Shown here: positions 35,323 to 44,720 of the stretch, one piece after another
Position numbering within the stretch: the first letter of the stretch is position 1
How the letters are laid out: each line of letters opens with the position of its first letter
NCBI RefSeq assembly: GCF_042685085.1
Contig: NZ_JBHUMM010000023.1
Coordinates: forward strand, 1 to 64,000
DNA length: 64,000 nucleotides
Origin: Marinicrinis sediminis
Lineage (GTDB): Bacteria > Bacillota > Bacilli > Paenibacillales > KCTC-33676
Reading direction: 5' to 3'
Made by a program: the position numbers and the translations under genes
The notes under the pieces: model-generated
The model's database searches: none
Seen by the model: only the letters and a program-made list of their open reading frames with translations
What the model was told of the DNA's origin: nothing

Positions 35323-36741
35323 TTATCGCTGGTCGTGCTCTCCTTTTTCTGCGACCCACTGCTTGGTGCCTTCCAGTTGGTCTTGTGCACGCTCTATGGC
35401 TTTTGCCACCTGTGGCTTGGCCGTTCCCCCGTAGACATTGCGTGCGTTGACCACTTGCTCCGGCTGAAGCACGGCATAAATGTCATCCTCAAACAATTTG
35501 GAGAACTGCTTGAATTCATCCAGGTTCAAATCAAGCAAATACTTTTGCTGCTGAATGCAGTACAGCACCGTTTTGCCAATCACTTCGTGCGCTTGTCGGA
35601 ATGGCAATCCCTTGTTCACGAGATAATCAGCGATGTCTGTTGCATTGGAGAAGTCCTGATTAACGGCCTGTCTCATGCGCTCTCCGTTGACTTTCATGGT
35701 AGAGATCATAGGCGCAAACAGTTGCAAGGCGCCCTGCAACGTTTTGACCGTATCAAACATACCTTCCTTGTCTTCCTGCATATCCTTGTTGTACGCAAGC
35801 GGCAAGGATTTCAGCAAGGTCAGCAAGCCAATCAGATGGCCATAGACTCTCCCCGTCTTCCCGCGAACGAGCTCCGGCACGTCCGGGTTTTTCTTCTGGG
35901 GCATGATGCTGCTGCCTGTACAGAAGGCATCATCCAGTTCGACGAAATTGAATTCGGTGCTGGACCACATAATCAATTCCTCACTCAATCTGGACAGATG
36001 CATCATGATCAAGGAAGCGGCAGAGAGAAATTCCACGATAAAATCGCGATCACTGACGGCATCCAGACTATTCTCATAGACCTCGTCAAACCCGAGCTGC
36101 TCTGCGACAAAATGGCGATCGATCGGGAAGGTAGTACCAGCCAGTGCTCCCGCTCCAAGCGGCAATCGGTTAATCCGTTTCACACTGTCTTGCAGCCGTT
36201 CAATGTCACGCTGAAACATAGAGACATAGGCCATCATATGATGGGCAAACGAGATCGGCTGAGCCCGTTGCAAATGCGTATAGCCCGGCAAGATGGTATC
36301 CAGGTGCGTCCTGGCCTGCTGAAGCAGCGCTTCCTGCAGCTTGGTCAGCATATCTACGAACTCGACAGTCCGACGGCGCAAATACAGGTGCATATCCGTC
36401 GCTACCTGATCATTGCGGCTGCGGCCGGTATGCAGCTTGCCTCCAACTGAACCGACTTCCTCAATCAGCATGCGTTCAATATTCATGTGAATGTCTTCGT
36501 CACCGACCGAATATTCCACTTCACCCCGGCGAAGTTTACCCAGCACTTTATGCAGACCTTCCTTGATGGTCTCCACATCTTCTTCCGGGATAATGCCACA
36601 TTTCCCCAGCATGGTCACGTGTGCGAGGCTGCCTTGTACATCTTCCTCCGCCAACTCCTGATCAAAACCGATCGATGCGGTATATTCCTCTACTAACTGG
36701 TTGGTTTGCTTCGTAAAGCGTCCTCCCCACAATTTTGACAC
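35323..36741 (-). CDS. argH: Argininosuccinate lyase
   Basis: Splits argininosuccinate to arginine and fumarate, the last step of arginine synthesis. 472 residues of the fumarase/aspartase superfamily with the signature GSSIMPQKKNPDVPE near 280 (the flexible loop with the catalytic serine), HTGRSRNDQ near 105, and the histidine in YTHLQRAQP. Start is GTG 36739-36741, eight bases after AAGGAAGGAG. Last gene of argCJBDFGH, 36 bases after argG. Confidence 0.98.
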   Translation of the reverse strand: MSKLWGGRFTKQTNQLVEEYTASIGFDQELAEEDVQGSLAHVTMLGKCGIIPEEDVETIKEGLHKVLGKLRRGEVEYSVGDEDIHMNIERMLIEEVGSVGGKLHTGRSRNDQVATDMHLYLRRRTVEFVDMLTKLQEALLQQARTHLDTILPGYTHLQRAQPISFAHHMMAYVSMFQRDIERLQDSVKRINRLPLGAGALAGTTFPIDRHFVAEQLGFDEVYENSLDAVSDRDFIVEFLSAASLIMMHLSRLSEELIMWSSTEFNFVELDDAFCTGSSIMPQKKNPDVPELVRGKTGRVYGHLIGLLTLLKSLPLAYNKDMQEDKEGMFDTVKTLQGALQLFAPMISTMKVNGERMRQAVNQDFSNATDIADYLVNKGLPFRQAHEVIGKTVLYCIQQQKYLLDLNLDEFKQFSKLFEDDIYAVLQPEQVVNARNVYGGTAKPQVAKAIERAQDQLEGTKQWVAEKGEHDQR

Positions 36742-36777
36742 GTTGCTTGCTCCTTCCTTACCTCTATCTGATTTCGC

Positions 36778-38007
36778 TTATTTCCCCTGAACGCCCGCAG
36801 ATACTTTCAGACGCAGCGCATTCAATTGAATAAAGCCTGTTGCATCGTCCTGATTGTAAGCCTGGCTCGGGTCTGCTTCCATCGTTGCGATATCCGGATT
36901 GTACAAGCTAACCGGACTCTTCACGCCCGCCGTCATGATGTTTCCTTTGTACAGCTTCACCCGAACGGTGCCAGTGACGTTTTTCTGGCTCTCGGTCACC
37001 AGTGCCTGCAAGCAGAGACGCTCCGGTGCAAACCAGAAGCCATTGTACACCAGTGTGCTGTAGCGCGTAATCAGGGAATCACGCAGATTCATCACTTCGC
37101 GATCCATGGTCAGGGATTCCATCACCCGATGTGCATGGAACAATACTGTTCCCCCTGGGGTTTCGTATACGCCTCTGCTCTTCATACCAACAAAGCGATT
37201 CTCTACCATATCAATCCGGCCAATGCCGTGCTTGCCGCCCAGCTCATTCAGTGCTTCCATCACCTGCAGCGGATTCAATCGCTCCCCGTTAATAGAGACA
37301 CAGTCCCCCTGCTCAAATGCGAGCTCGACATACTCGGCTTGATCCGGTGCCTCTTCGGGCGATACACTCAGCACGTACATATCCTGATTGGATGCAGCTG
37401 TCGCATCAAACCATGGATCCTCAAGTGCACCGCTCTCAAAGCTGATATGCAGCAAATTGCGATCCATAGAGTAGGATTTGGCAGCTGTAGCCGTCACATC
37501 AATGCCATGCTGCTGTGCATAGGCGATCATCTCCGCACGTCCAGGGAATTGATCACGGAATTGCGCATTGCGCCAAGGGGCAATGACTTCAATGTCCGGA
37601 GCCAGAGCTGCCACGCCGAGCTCAAATCGAACCTGATCGTTGCCTTTTCCGGTTGCCCCGTGTGCAATCGCGGTCGCCCCTTCCTTGCGGGCAATCTCCA
37701 CCATGCGTTTGGCGATAAGTGGTCTGGCAATGCTCGTTCCAAGCAAATATTGCCCTTCATACATCGCACCCGCCTGAAACATCGGATATATGAAGTCGGC
37801 TGCAAATTCTTCTCTCAAGTCATCAATGTACACCTTGGACGCTCCTGTTTTCAGCGCTTTCTCCTCAAGTCCGTCCAATTCTTCCTTCTGCCCGATATCT
37901 GCGGTGAAAGCGATCACTTCTGCGTCATACGTTTCCTTTAACCAGGCTAATATAACCGAAGTGTCCAATCCACCGGAATAAGCCAATACGATTTTTTGCT
38001 TTGCCAA
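36778..38007 (-). CDS. argG: Argininosuccinate synthase
   Basis: Joins citrulline and aspartate with ATP. 409 residues with the PP-loop AYSGGLDTSV at the N-terminus and the conserved HGATGKGNDQVRFE and SYSMDRNLLHISFE segments. The start is TTG 38005-38007, giving M-AKQKIVLAYSGG as in other ArgG proteins, with GAGAAAGG nine bases before it; an ATG nine codons upstream is embedded in that ribosome binding site. Confidence 0.97.
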   Translation of the reverse strand: MAKQKIVLAYSGGLDTSVILAWLKETYDAEVIAFTADIGQKEELDGLEEKALKTGASKVYIDDLREEFAADFIYPMFQAGAMYEGQYLLGTSIARPLIAKRMVEIARKEGATAIAHGATGKGNDQVRFELGVAALAPDIEVIAPWRNAQFRDQFPGRAEMIAYAQQHGIDVTATAAKSYSMDRNLLHISFESGALEDPWFDATAASNQDMYVLSVSPEEAPDQAEYVELAFEQGDCVSINGERLNPLQVMEALNELGGKHGIGRIDMVENRFVGMKSRGVYETPGGTVLFHAHRVMESLTMDREVMNLRDSLITRYSTLVYNGFWFAPERLCLQALVTESQKNVTGTVRVKLYKGNIMTAGVKSPVSLYNPDIATMEADPSQAYNQDDATGFIQLNALRLKVSAGVQGK

Positions 38008-38148
38008 TACAAACACCCTTTCTCCTCTATGCAAACGAGATTTTATTTCCTCTCATCCCTACTGGCCTGCATCCCAATATTCCCTTTATTACTCATATTT
38101 CCTCTAAGACTGTATGCTGTATGTTCCCTGCAAGCCTTTCGAAGTGGC

Positions 38149-39129
38149 TTATCCCATCAATGCAGCCAAGATCGCTTTCTGCGCATGAAGACGATTTTCG
38201 GCCTGATCATAAATGACACTGTTGTCGCCATCAATCACACCTTCGCTCACTTCTTCTCCACGGTGAGCAGGCAGACAGTGCATAAACAGATAATCTGGCT
38301 TGGCCAGTTCCGTTAATGATTCATCCACCTGAAAGTCGGCAAACGCCTTTTCCCGAGCTGCTTGCTCTTCTTCAAATCCCATGCTCGCCCATACATCGGT
38401 ATAAATGACATCGGCATCCGCAACGGCTTCCTTGGGATTATGGGTGAGGGTAACCTTGCCGCCATTGAGCGCAGCATGTTCAATGGACAGCTCCGTCACT
38501 TCCTGATCGGGCTCATAGCCTTCTGGCGTGGCCACTGCAATGTGCATGCCGAGTTTGGCTGCACCCATCATCAGGGAATGAGCCATATTGTTCCCATCGC
38601 CAATATATGCGATTTTAAGTCCTTTTAGCGGTCCCTTCTTCTCCTGGATCGTCTGGTAGTCAGCCAACGCCTGACACGGGTGAGACAAGTCCGTCAGGCC
38701 ATTGATGACCGGAATGGTCGCCGCACGTGCGATATCAATGACGTTCTTGTGGCCAAAGGTACGAATCATGATGCCGTCCAAATAGCGGGACATGACTTGA
38801 CCGGTATCCCAGATGGGTTCCCCGCGACCGATTTGCAAATCATTGCGGCTCAAGAACAGGGCGTGACCGCCAAGCTGGTACATGCCGACCTCAAAGGACA
38901 CCCGTGTCCGGGTAGAGGATTTTTCAAATATCATTCCGAGCGTCTTCCCTTTCAGCGGATGATATACCTCTCCTGCTTCTTGCTTCGCTTTCAGTTCGAT
39001 CGCAAAATCGATCAGGTATTGAATTTCCTCCGGTGTATAGTCGACCAGCGCAAGAAGATCTCTTCCTTTCAGCTGCGCTGCTATTTCCGGATGGAAGGTA
39101 ACGGTACTCGTTTGTGGCATTTCAGTCAT
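38149..39129 (-). CDS. argF: Ornithine carbamoyltransferase
   Basis: Makes citrulline from ornithine and carbamoyl phosphate. The 326-residue product carries all family motifs: carbamoyl-phosphate loop EKSSTRTRVSFE, HPCQALAD, and the ornithine-binding MHCLPAHRGEE. Start uncertain: GGGAG lies 13 bases before this ATG (39127-39129), while an ATG four codons upstream (39141) is almost inside the site. It stands between argD and argG. Confidence 0.97.
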   Translation of the reverse strand: MTEMPQTSTVTFHPEIAAQLKGRDLLALVDYTPEEIQYLIDFAIELKAKQEAGEVYHPLKGKTLGMIFEKSSTRTRVSFEVGMYQLGGHALFLSRNDLQIGRGEPIWDTGQVMSRYLDGIMIRTFGHKNVIDIARAATIPVINGLTDLSHPCQALADYQTIQEKKGPLKGLKIAYIGDGNNMAHSLMMGAAKLGMHIAVATPEGYEPDQEVTELSIEHAALNGGKVTLTHNPKEAVADADVIYTDVWASMGFEEEQAAREKAFADFQVDESLTELAKPDYLFMHCLPAHRGEEVSEGVIDGDNSVIYDQAENRLHAQKAILAALMG

Positions 39130-39164
39130 CGGTATGATCATACTCCCTTCTTCTGATTATGGAT

Positions 39165-40346
39165 CTATTTTTCCGTTCCCAGTACCTGTTCCAGAATGGT
39201 CATTGCTTCATCCAGCTCTGTCTCGGTCACGAGGAAGTTCGGCAACAAACGCAATACATTCGGTCCGGCCTGCACGACGAGCAGCCCCTTTTCTCTGGCC
39301 TGCTGGATATAGTCGGCCACGGCATGATCAAATTGAATCCCGATCAGCAATCCCTTTCCGCGAATCTCAAGGACATCCTTACGTCCGCCATACCGTTCCT
39401 GCAATCTGGAAAGCAGACGACTGCCCAAGTCCGCAACGCGATCGATCAACTGCTGCTGATCCATCGTTTCCAGTACAGCAAGACCGACGGAGGACGCGAT
39501 CGGGGTGCCGCCAAACGTTGTGGCATGACTGCCAGGGCCGAATGCTTCTGCCAGATGGGCCTTTCCAAGCATGGCACCAATCGGGAAGCCGTTTCCGAGC
39601 CCTTTGGCTACGGTGACGATATCCGGCTCGATGCCGTAATGCTGATAGGCGAACCATTTGCCCGTTCTGCCAATCCCTGTCTGGATCTCATCGACGATCA
39701 TCAATATTCCGTGTTCACGGCACAATTCGGCTACGCCTTGTACGAAAGAGGGCTCTGCCGGATTCACACCACCTTCTCCCTGTACCATTTCAAGCATGAT
39801 GGCACAGGTACGGTCGCTGATTTTGGACGCCAATGCATCCAGATCATTATACGGTGAGTATACAAAGCCAGCCGGAAGAGGGTGGAAGCCATCTTTTACT
39901 TTATCCTGACCGGTTGCCGTCAGTGTGGCGAGCGTACGACCATGAAAAGACTGTTCGAAGGTCACAATTTCGTTTCGCCCTGTTTGAAGCACGTTTTGAT
40001 GATATTTGCGTGCCAGTTTGATTGCCGCTTCATTGGCTTCAGCCCCACTATTGCAGAAAAAGACTCGGTCCGCATCACTGATTTCGATGAGCTTCTGTGC
40101 AAGCTTTTCCTGTTGTGGAACCTGATACAGGTTGGACACATGCCACAGTTGGTCGACTTGCTCATGCAAGGCGGCCTTTACGGCCGGGTGACAATGCCCG
40201 AGGTTGGTCACGGCCAGGCCACTCACAAAATCCAGATAAGCCTTCCCCTGTTCATCCCACAATCGGCTGCCCTCTCCCTTCACAAACGCCACCGGTGTCC
40301 GTGCATAGGTAGGAAACAGGACTTGCTGCTTCGTCGTCTCTGTCAT
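39165..40346 (-). CDS. argD: Acetylornithine aminotransferase
   Basis: Class III PLP aminotransferase turning N-acetylglutamate semialdehyde into N-acetylornithine. 393 residues; the pyridoxal lysine is in VTVAKGLGNGFPIGAM, with VDEIQTGIGRTGKWFA before it and the NSGAEANEAAIKLAR phosphate-binding region. ATG 40344-40346 follows GGGGAG by ten bases. Confidence 0.97.
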   Translation of the reverse strand: MTETTKQQVLFPTYARTPVAFVKGEGSRLWDEQGKAYLDFVSGLAVTNLGHCHPAVKAALHEQVDQLWHVSNLYQVPQQEKLAQKLIEISDADRVFFCNSGAEANEAAIKLARKYHQNVLQTGRNEIVTFEQSFHGRTLATLTATGQDKVKDGFHPLPAGFVYSPYNDLDALASKISDRTCAIMLEMVQGEGGVNPAEPSFVQGVAELCREHGILMIVDEIQTGIGRTGKWFAYQHYGIEPDIVTVAKGLGNGFPIGAMLGKAHLAEAFGPGSHATTFGGTPIASSVGLAVLETMDQQQLIDRVADLGSRLLSRLQERYGGRKDVLEIRGKGLLIGIQFDHAVADYIQQAREKGLLVVQAGPNVLRLLPNFLVTETELDEAMTILEQVLGTEK

Positions 40347-40397
40347 CTCGATCTCACTCCCCTTGATTCATGGTATCTATCGTTTACCGTTTGTTGC

Positions 40398-41189
40398 TTA
40401 TCCCTTGCGAATGGCGGTGCCTTTCGCCCGGCCTTTCAGTACGTCGGTCATGGCGCCAGCTTCCTTGCCGCTAATAATGACCACTTCCGATACGCCGCCT
40501 TCAAGGCTCTTCAGTGCAGCACGCACCTTTGGAATCATGCCGCCATAGATCTCGCCACTATCGATCATCGTTTCAATTTCCTGTTCGGTAACGGTTTGCT
40601 GGATCACTTTTTCGCCGTTTATAGTCTTCATAATACCGGGGACATCGGTGACGACAATCATCCGTTCCACCCCAATGGAGGAGGCGACTGCGCCCGCTGC
40701 CGTATCTGCATTGATGTTGTATCGCTGACCAGCCTGATCAATGCCCAACGGAGCAATCACCGGTATGAAGCCCATTTGTGTGAGCCCATGGATGATGTCT
40801 CCCCTCACGCGGGTGACTTCACCGACAAAACCAATTTCATGTGCATTGGCGACGGGTGCAGCTTCAATCAATGCGCCGTCAATTCCGCTAATGCCGAGCG
40901 ATTGCGCGCCTGTCTGATTGATTTTTCGGACGATTTGCTTATTAATCTGACCGGATAACACCATCTCCACCACGTCGAGGACGTCTTCGCTGGTTTTACG
41001 CAATCCTTGAACAAACTCCGTTTCAATTTGCAATTTTTCCAGAATGCGGGAAATGGCGGGTCCTCCGCCATGTACAATGACCGGCATCATCTGTTCTGCC
41101 TGCAGTTGCCTGAGCTCCTCGAAAAATGATTCCGGCAGCTCTGCCACGGTGCTGCCCCCGCATTTCATTACAAAATGATGCATTTCCAT
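40398..41189 (-). CDS. argB: Acetylglutamate kinase
   Basis: Phosphorylates N-acetylglutamate. 263 residues of the amino acid kinase fold: FVMKCGGSTV, HGGGPAISRIL, the NINADTAAGAVA loop and the TDVPGIM motif. It lacks the N-terminal helix linked with arginine inhibition in hexameric forms, so feedback control may be weak; this is inference. ATG 41187-41189 follows AGGGAG by ten bases. Confidence 0.97.
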   Translation of the reverse strand: MEMHHFVMKCGGSTVAELPESFFEELRQLQAEQMMPVIVHGGGPAISRILEKLQIETEFVQGLRKTSEDVLDVVEMVLSGQINKQIVRKINQTGAQSLGISGIDGALIEAAPVANAHEIGFVGEVTRVRGDIIHGLTQMGFIPVIAPLGIDQAGQRYNINADTAAGAVASSIGVERMIVVTDVPGIMKTINGEKVIQQTVTEQEIETMIDSGEIYGGMIPKVRAALKSLEGGVSEVVIISGKEAGAMTDVLKGRAKGTAIRKG

Positions 41190-41355
41190 ACTTACCGTGC
41201 TCCCTTGCTATATCGATCTTGCTATTGCGTCATGTTTATTCCTGCTATTCCTTAATGACTCTCATTTGACTGTGATTCGCTCGTTGGTCGATGCTCTGTA
41301 TGGCTAAATGAAGATTCCGTCATGTTATGCCTTCGAATGCTTTCGTACGCCTTCG

Positions 41356-42582
41356 TCAAGTGCGATATGCTGCATTGATCCGCACGTACTCATACGTCAG
41401 GTCACAGCCCCATGCCTTGGAGGCGTACTCGCCATCATGCAGATCCACTTCAATCGTGACGGTATCTGCTGTTTTCAAATATTCCGTCGCGGCCTCGTCA
41501 TCAAAGGGTACGGGCCTGGATTTTTCCAGTACGCTAAATTCACCCAGTCGTATATCGACTTGTTCGGTAGCGACGACGACACCGGCTCGCCCGACACAGG
41601 CAATGATCCGCCCCCAGTTGGCATCTGCACCAAACAAAGCTGTTTTCACGAGACTGGAGCCCATGATGGTCTTGGCAATCGCTCTGGCTGCCTCCGTACT
41701 CGGTGCGCCGCTGACAGTCACCTCTACCAGTTTGGTAGCTCCCTCGCCATCTCTAGCAATCGCTTTGGCCAGTACTTCGGCCACATAGGCAAAAGCCTGC
41801 TTGAAGGCCAGCCAATCCGGATGATGCTCATGAAGTGGAAGATGCTCAGCCTGACCGCTTGCCATGGCTAAAACCATATCATTTGTACTCGTGTCTCCGT
41901 CTACGGTGATCATGTTGAATGTCGCATCTGTCATTTCCTTTAGCAAGGCGTGAAGCCCCGGCTCAGAGATGACGGCATCAGTCGTGATAAAGCCAAGCAT
42001 GGTCGCCATATTAGGATGGATCATACCCGACCCCTTGGCTACACCGGTAATCATCACCGGTTGTCCGTCGATCGTCACGATCACCGAAGCGGTTTTCTTC
42101 ACGAGATCTGTCGTGAGAATGGATTGGCAAAAATCTTCTCCCCCGTCGCGATTCAGCACTGCCGGCAATCGCTCGATGCCGGACATGACTTTCTCCATCG
42201 GCATCAGTTCCCCGATTACGCCTGTGGAGCTGACAGCCACCTGCTGAGCTGAAATTTGCAGGGCCTCGGCAAAAGACTCTCGCATTTTGCGGGCATCGTC
42301 CAATCCTTGCTTGCCTGTACAGGCATTCGCATTCCCGCTGTTGACAATGACCGCTCTCAGTCCTTCGCCTGCAGAGAGACTGTCACGGGTCACGGTTAAG
42401 GGAGCTGCCTGAAACAAGTTGGTCGTATACACAGCCGCTGAGACTGCCGGGACCTCACACACGATCGCACCCAGGTCATGACGCTCCGTTTTCTTTAAAC
42501 CACAGTGCAATCCGCCAGCCAAAAAACCTTTCGGCAAGCGAAGCGGCTCCTCTGGCAACACCTGATACTTCTCCGTTTCCAT
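41356..42582 (-). CDS. argJ: Bifunctional ornithine acetyltransferase / N-acetylglutamate synthase
   Basis: Transfers acetyl from acetylornithine to glutamate, recycling the acetyl group. 408 residues; the self-cleavage site NMATMLGFI, where the threonine becomes the nucleophile of the beta chain, is present, as is GVAKGSGMIHPN. Start ATG 42580-42582 nine bases after AAAGGTG. No argA is needed or seen. It follows argC by 31 bases. Confidence 0.97.
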   Translation of the reverse strand: METEKYQVLPEEPLRLPKGFLAGGLHCGLKKTERHDLGAIVCEVPAVSAAVYTTNLFQAAPLTVTRDSLSAGEGLRAVIVNSGNANACTGKQGLDDARKMRESFAEALQISAQQVAVSSTGVIGELMPMEKVMSGIERLPAVLNRDGGEDFCQSILTTDLVKKTASVIVTIDGQPVMITGVAKGSGMIHPNMATMLGFITTDAVISEPGLHALLKEMTDATFNMITVDGDTSTNDMVLAMASGQAEHLPLHEHHPDWLAFKQAFAYVAEVLAKAIARDGEGATKLVEVTVSGAPSTEAARAIAKTIMGSSLVKTALFGADANWGRIIACVGRAGVVVATEQVDIRLGEFSVLEKSRPVPFDDEAATEYLKTADTVTIEVDLHDGEYASKAWGCDLTYEYVRINAAYRT

Positions 42583-42613
42583 TGCTTCATTCACCTTTCT
42601 CTTCTCCATGAAA

Positions 42614-43663
42614 TTAAGGATATACAGGAGTAAAATCAAGGCCCAGACTCTCGTCCCAGCCCATCATCAGATTCAGGTTCTGGACGGCCTGACCTGCTGC
42701 ACCCTTCACGACATTGTCAATGACGGACAGAATGGTGACCCGATTCGTCCGCTCATCCACTGCAAATCCGATATCACAATAGTTGGAACCCCATACTTCC
42801 TTTGTAGCCGGCCAGTTCCCCTCCGGGCGAATCCGCACAAATGGCTTCCCTTCATAAAACGACTGATAATAGTCGATAAAATCGGACACTGAACGCTTTT
42901 CCTGCAGCTGTGCATACATCGTACACAAGATGCCTCTGGTCATCGGAACCAGATGAGTGGTAAAGGTGGTCGTGATGGTCTGGCCCATCTGGTCAGACAG
43001 CACCTGTTCGATCTCCGGGATGTGCTGATGCTGATTGACTTTATATGGTTTGAAATTTTCGTTGATTTCGGCGTAATGGACATTCAGTCCCAACTTGCGT
43101 CCCGCACCGGATACACCGCTTTTGGCATCTATAATAATGGAATGCGGATCGATCCAGTCCGCCTTTAGAGCCGGAATGAGTCCAAGCAGTGCCGCTGTCG
43201 GGTAACAGCCGGGGTTGGAAATCAGCTTGCGGTCGCGTACTTGCTCTCCGTATATTTCCGCCAAACCGTACACAGCCTGCTCCAATATAGCCGCAGGTGC
43301 AGCCTCGTGCTTATACCATTGCTCATAAGTCGCCGCATCCTTAATACGCAAATCACCGGACAAATCAATGACTGTTAATCCCGCCTCCACCAGCTGGGGT
43401 ACGAGCTTGGTGCTCACGCCTGATGGTGTTGCTGTGAATACGATATCGCATTTCTGTTGTATCAATGGAATATCCACCGGATCAAGCTCATCGACTAGCA
43501 AATGCTGCAAATGCGGAAAGCCTTCTGTAATCGGCGTTCCTGCATTGGACGATGAGATGACCGAGGTGATCTCTACATATGGATGTCTAAGCAGCAGTCT
43601 TAGCAGTTCTACGCCTCCATAACCGGTAGACCCTACCACCGCTGCACGTAATTTTGAAGTCAT
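42614..43663 (-). CDS. argC: N-acetyl-gamma-glutamyl-phosphate reductase
   Basis: NADPH-dependent reductase making the semialdehyde. 349 residues with the Rossmann GSTGYGGVELLRLL, the catalytic cysteine in SNPGCYPTAA, and HYAEINENFKPYKVNQHQHIPEI with its active-site histidine. ATG 43661-43663 follows AGAGGGG by seven bases. First gene of the arginine operon, directly behind its promoter. Confidence 0.97.
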   Translation of the reverse strand: MTSKLRAAVVGSTGYGGVELLRLLLRHPYVEITSVISSSNAGTPITEGFPHLQHLLVDELDPVDIPLIQQKCDIVFTATPSGVSTKLVPQLVEAGLTVIDLSGDLRIKDAATYEQWYKHEAAPAAILEQAVYGLAEIYGEQVRDRKLISNPGCYPTAALLGLIPALKADWIDPHSIIIDAKSGVSGAGRKLGLNVHYAEINENFKPYKVNQHQHIPEIEQVLSDQMGQTITTTFTTHLVPMTRGILCTMYAQLQEKRSVSDFIDYYQSFYEGKPFVRIRPEGNWPATKEVWGSNYCDIGFAVDERTNRVTILSVIDNVVKGAAGQAVQNLNLMMGWDESLGLDFTPVYP

Positions 43664-43697
43664 AACCGTTCCCCTCTTCCCATGCATAATATGTATA

Positions 43698-43726
43698 ATT
43701 ATACTTACCTCAGTATAATAATTCAA
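43698..43726 (-). promoter_or_regulatory. arg operon promoter with ARG-box-like operator
   Basis: TTGAAT (43721-43726) and TATAAT (43698-43703) are 17 bases apart on the minus strand. The -35 overlaps ATTGAATTATTATACTGA (43710-43727), which resembles an ArgR/AhrC box (TGAAT-N4-ATTCA with changes in the second half), and a perfect 12-bp palindrome GTATAATTATAC covers the -10 at 43694-43705. Arginine repression is likely but inferred. Confidence 0.65.
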
Positions 43727-43743
43727 TTGGTATTTTCACGTTT

Positions 43744-44613
43744 TTAATGGACGGCCTTAAAGCCCTCTCCCAGCACTTCTGTCGTGTCACTCAAGATAAT
43801 AAAAGCATGGGGATCGACCGATTTCACCAGGGCTTTCAGCTTGCTCACTTCGGTCTGACTGACCACCACCATCAACACTTCACGCTTCGTTCCTGTGTAT
43901 CCGCCATGCGCCGTCAATCGGGTCAGCCCACGGTCCAGATCCTCGAGCACCACTTTTTGAATATCGGTTTGCAGATCCGAGATAATGAACGCGACCTTGG
44001 AATAGGACAGGCCCATCTGTACGACATCGATGGTTTTGCTCGTGACAAACAAGCCGATTAAGGCATAAAGCGCCTTTTCCGGTGAGAATACAAATCCGGC
44101 GGTAAGAATGACGAGACCGTCCAGGATGGCAATCGCCAGCCCAAGGCTGAGCCCTGTATATTTATGTATAATTTGAGCAGCCAGATCAAGTCCGCCCGTT
44201 GAGGCTCTGCCGCGAAACACAATGCCCAAGCCAATGCCGATGCATATCCCCCCATAAAGGGAAGCCAGCAAGGGATCATGAGTCGGCGTCTCCCACTCAC
44301 GTGTCAGCAGGACAAACAAGGGAAGGATCACGGAACCCACTGCTGTCTTCACTCCAAAACGGCGACCCAGCAACAGCAAACCTGCCACGAACAAAGGGAT
44401 ATTGATCGCCCATTGTACAACCGCAGGCTCCCAATTGAAATAGCTCCGAAGGATGATGGAAATGCCCGCCACACCACCAGAAGCAATTTCGTTGGGATTC
44501 AGAAACACATTGAAGCTGATCGCAATAATCGCTGCTCCTGAAATCAGGTACACATATTCAAGTAACAGACGCCATTTGGAATTCAGTGCAAGTGTGGCCG
44601 TCATTCTTCTCAT
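43744..44613 (-). CDS. YitT/YvjA family membrane protein (DUF2179)
   Basis: 289 residues: five or so transmembrane helices in the first 200 (LLLEYVYLISGAAIIAISFNVFL, VLLGRRFGVK region, GGICIGIGLGIVF) followed by a soluble C-terminal DUF2179 domain (GGYTGTKREVLMVVVSQTEVSKL). The family has no settled function. Its position next to prfB and secA equals that of Bacillus yvjA. ATG 44611-44613 follows GGGAG by seven bases. Confidence 0.9.
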   Translation of the reverse strand: MRRMTATLALNSKWRLLLEYVYLISGAAIIAISFNVFLNPNEIASGGVAGISIILRSYFNWEPAVVQWAINIPLFVAGLLLLGRRFGVKTAVGSVILPLFVLLTREWETPTHDPLLASLYGGICIGIGLGIVFRGRASTGGLDLAAQIIHKYTGLSLGLAIAILDGLVILTAGFVFSPEKALYALIGLFVTSKTIDVVQMGLSYSKVAFIISDLQTDIQKVVLEDLDRGLTRLTAHGGYTGTKREVLMVVVSQTEVSKLKALVKSVDPHAFIILSDTTEVLGEGFKAVH

Positions 44614-44669
44614 GGTATAACTCCCTCTATCATTGTATTTCCATATCGAACTGCCGCATTCCTGTCTGA

Positions 44670-44704
44670 AAAATAAACATCCTACACATCATGTGTAGGA
44701 TGTT
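44670..44704 (-). terminator. Terminator behind prfB
   Basis: A perfect 14-bp stem AACATCCTACACAT (44676-44689) with ATGTGTAGGATGTT (44691-44704), then TTTATTTTT on the minus strand. Confidence 0.9.
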
Positions 44705-44720
44705 CTGCTCCGGAAGCAAT

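Noticed and set aside
35335..36450. 371-codon open frame on the plus strand
   Set aside because: Antisense to argH, without ribosome binding site or recognisable protein.
36826..37941. 371-codon open frame on the plus strand
   Set aside because: Antisense to argG; cysteine- and histidine-rich nonsense composition typical of shadow frames.
39882..40958. 358-codon open frame on the plus strand
   Set aside because: Runs antisense across argD and argB and has no independent support.
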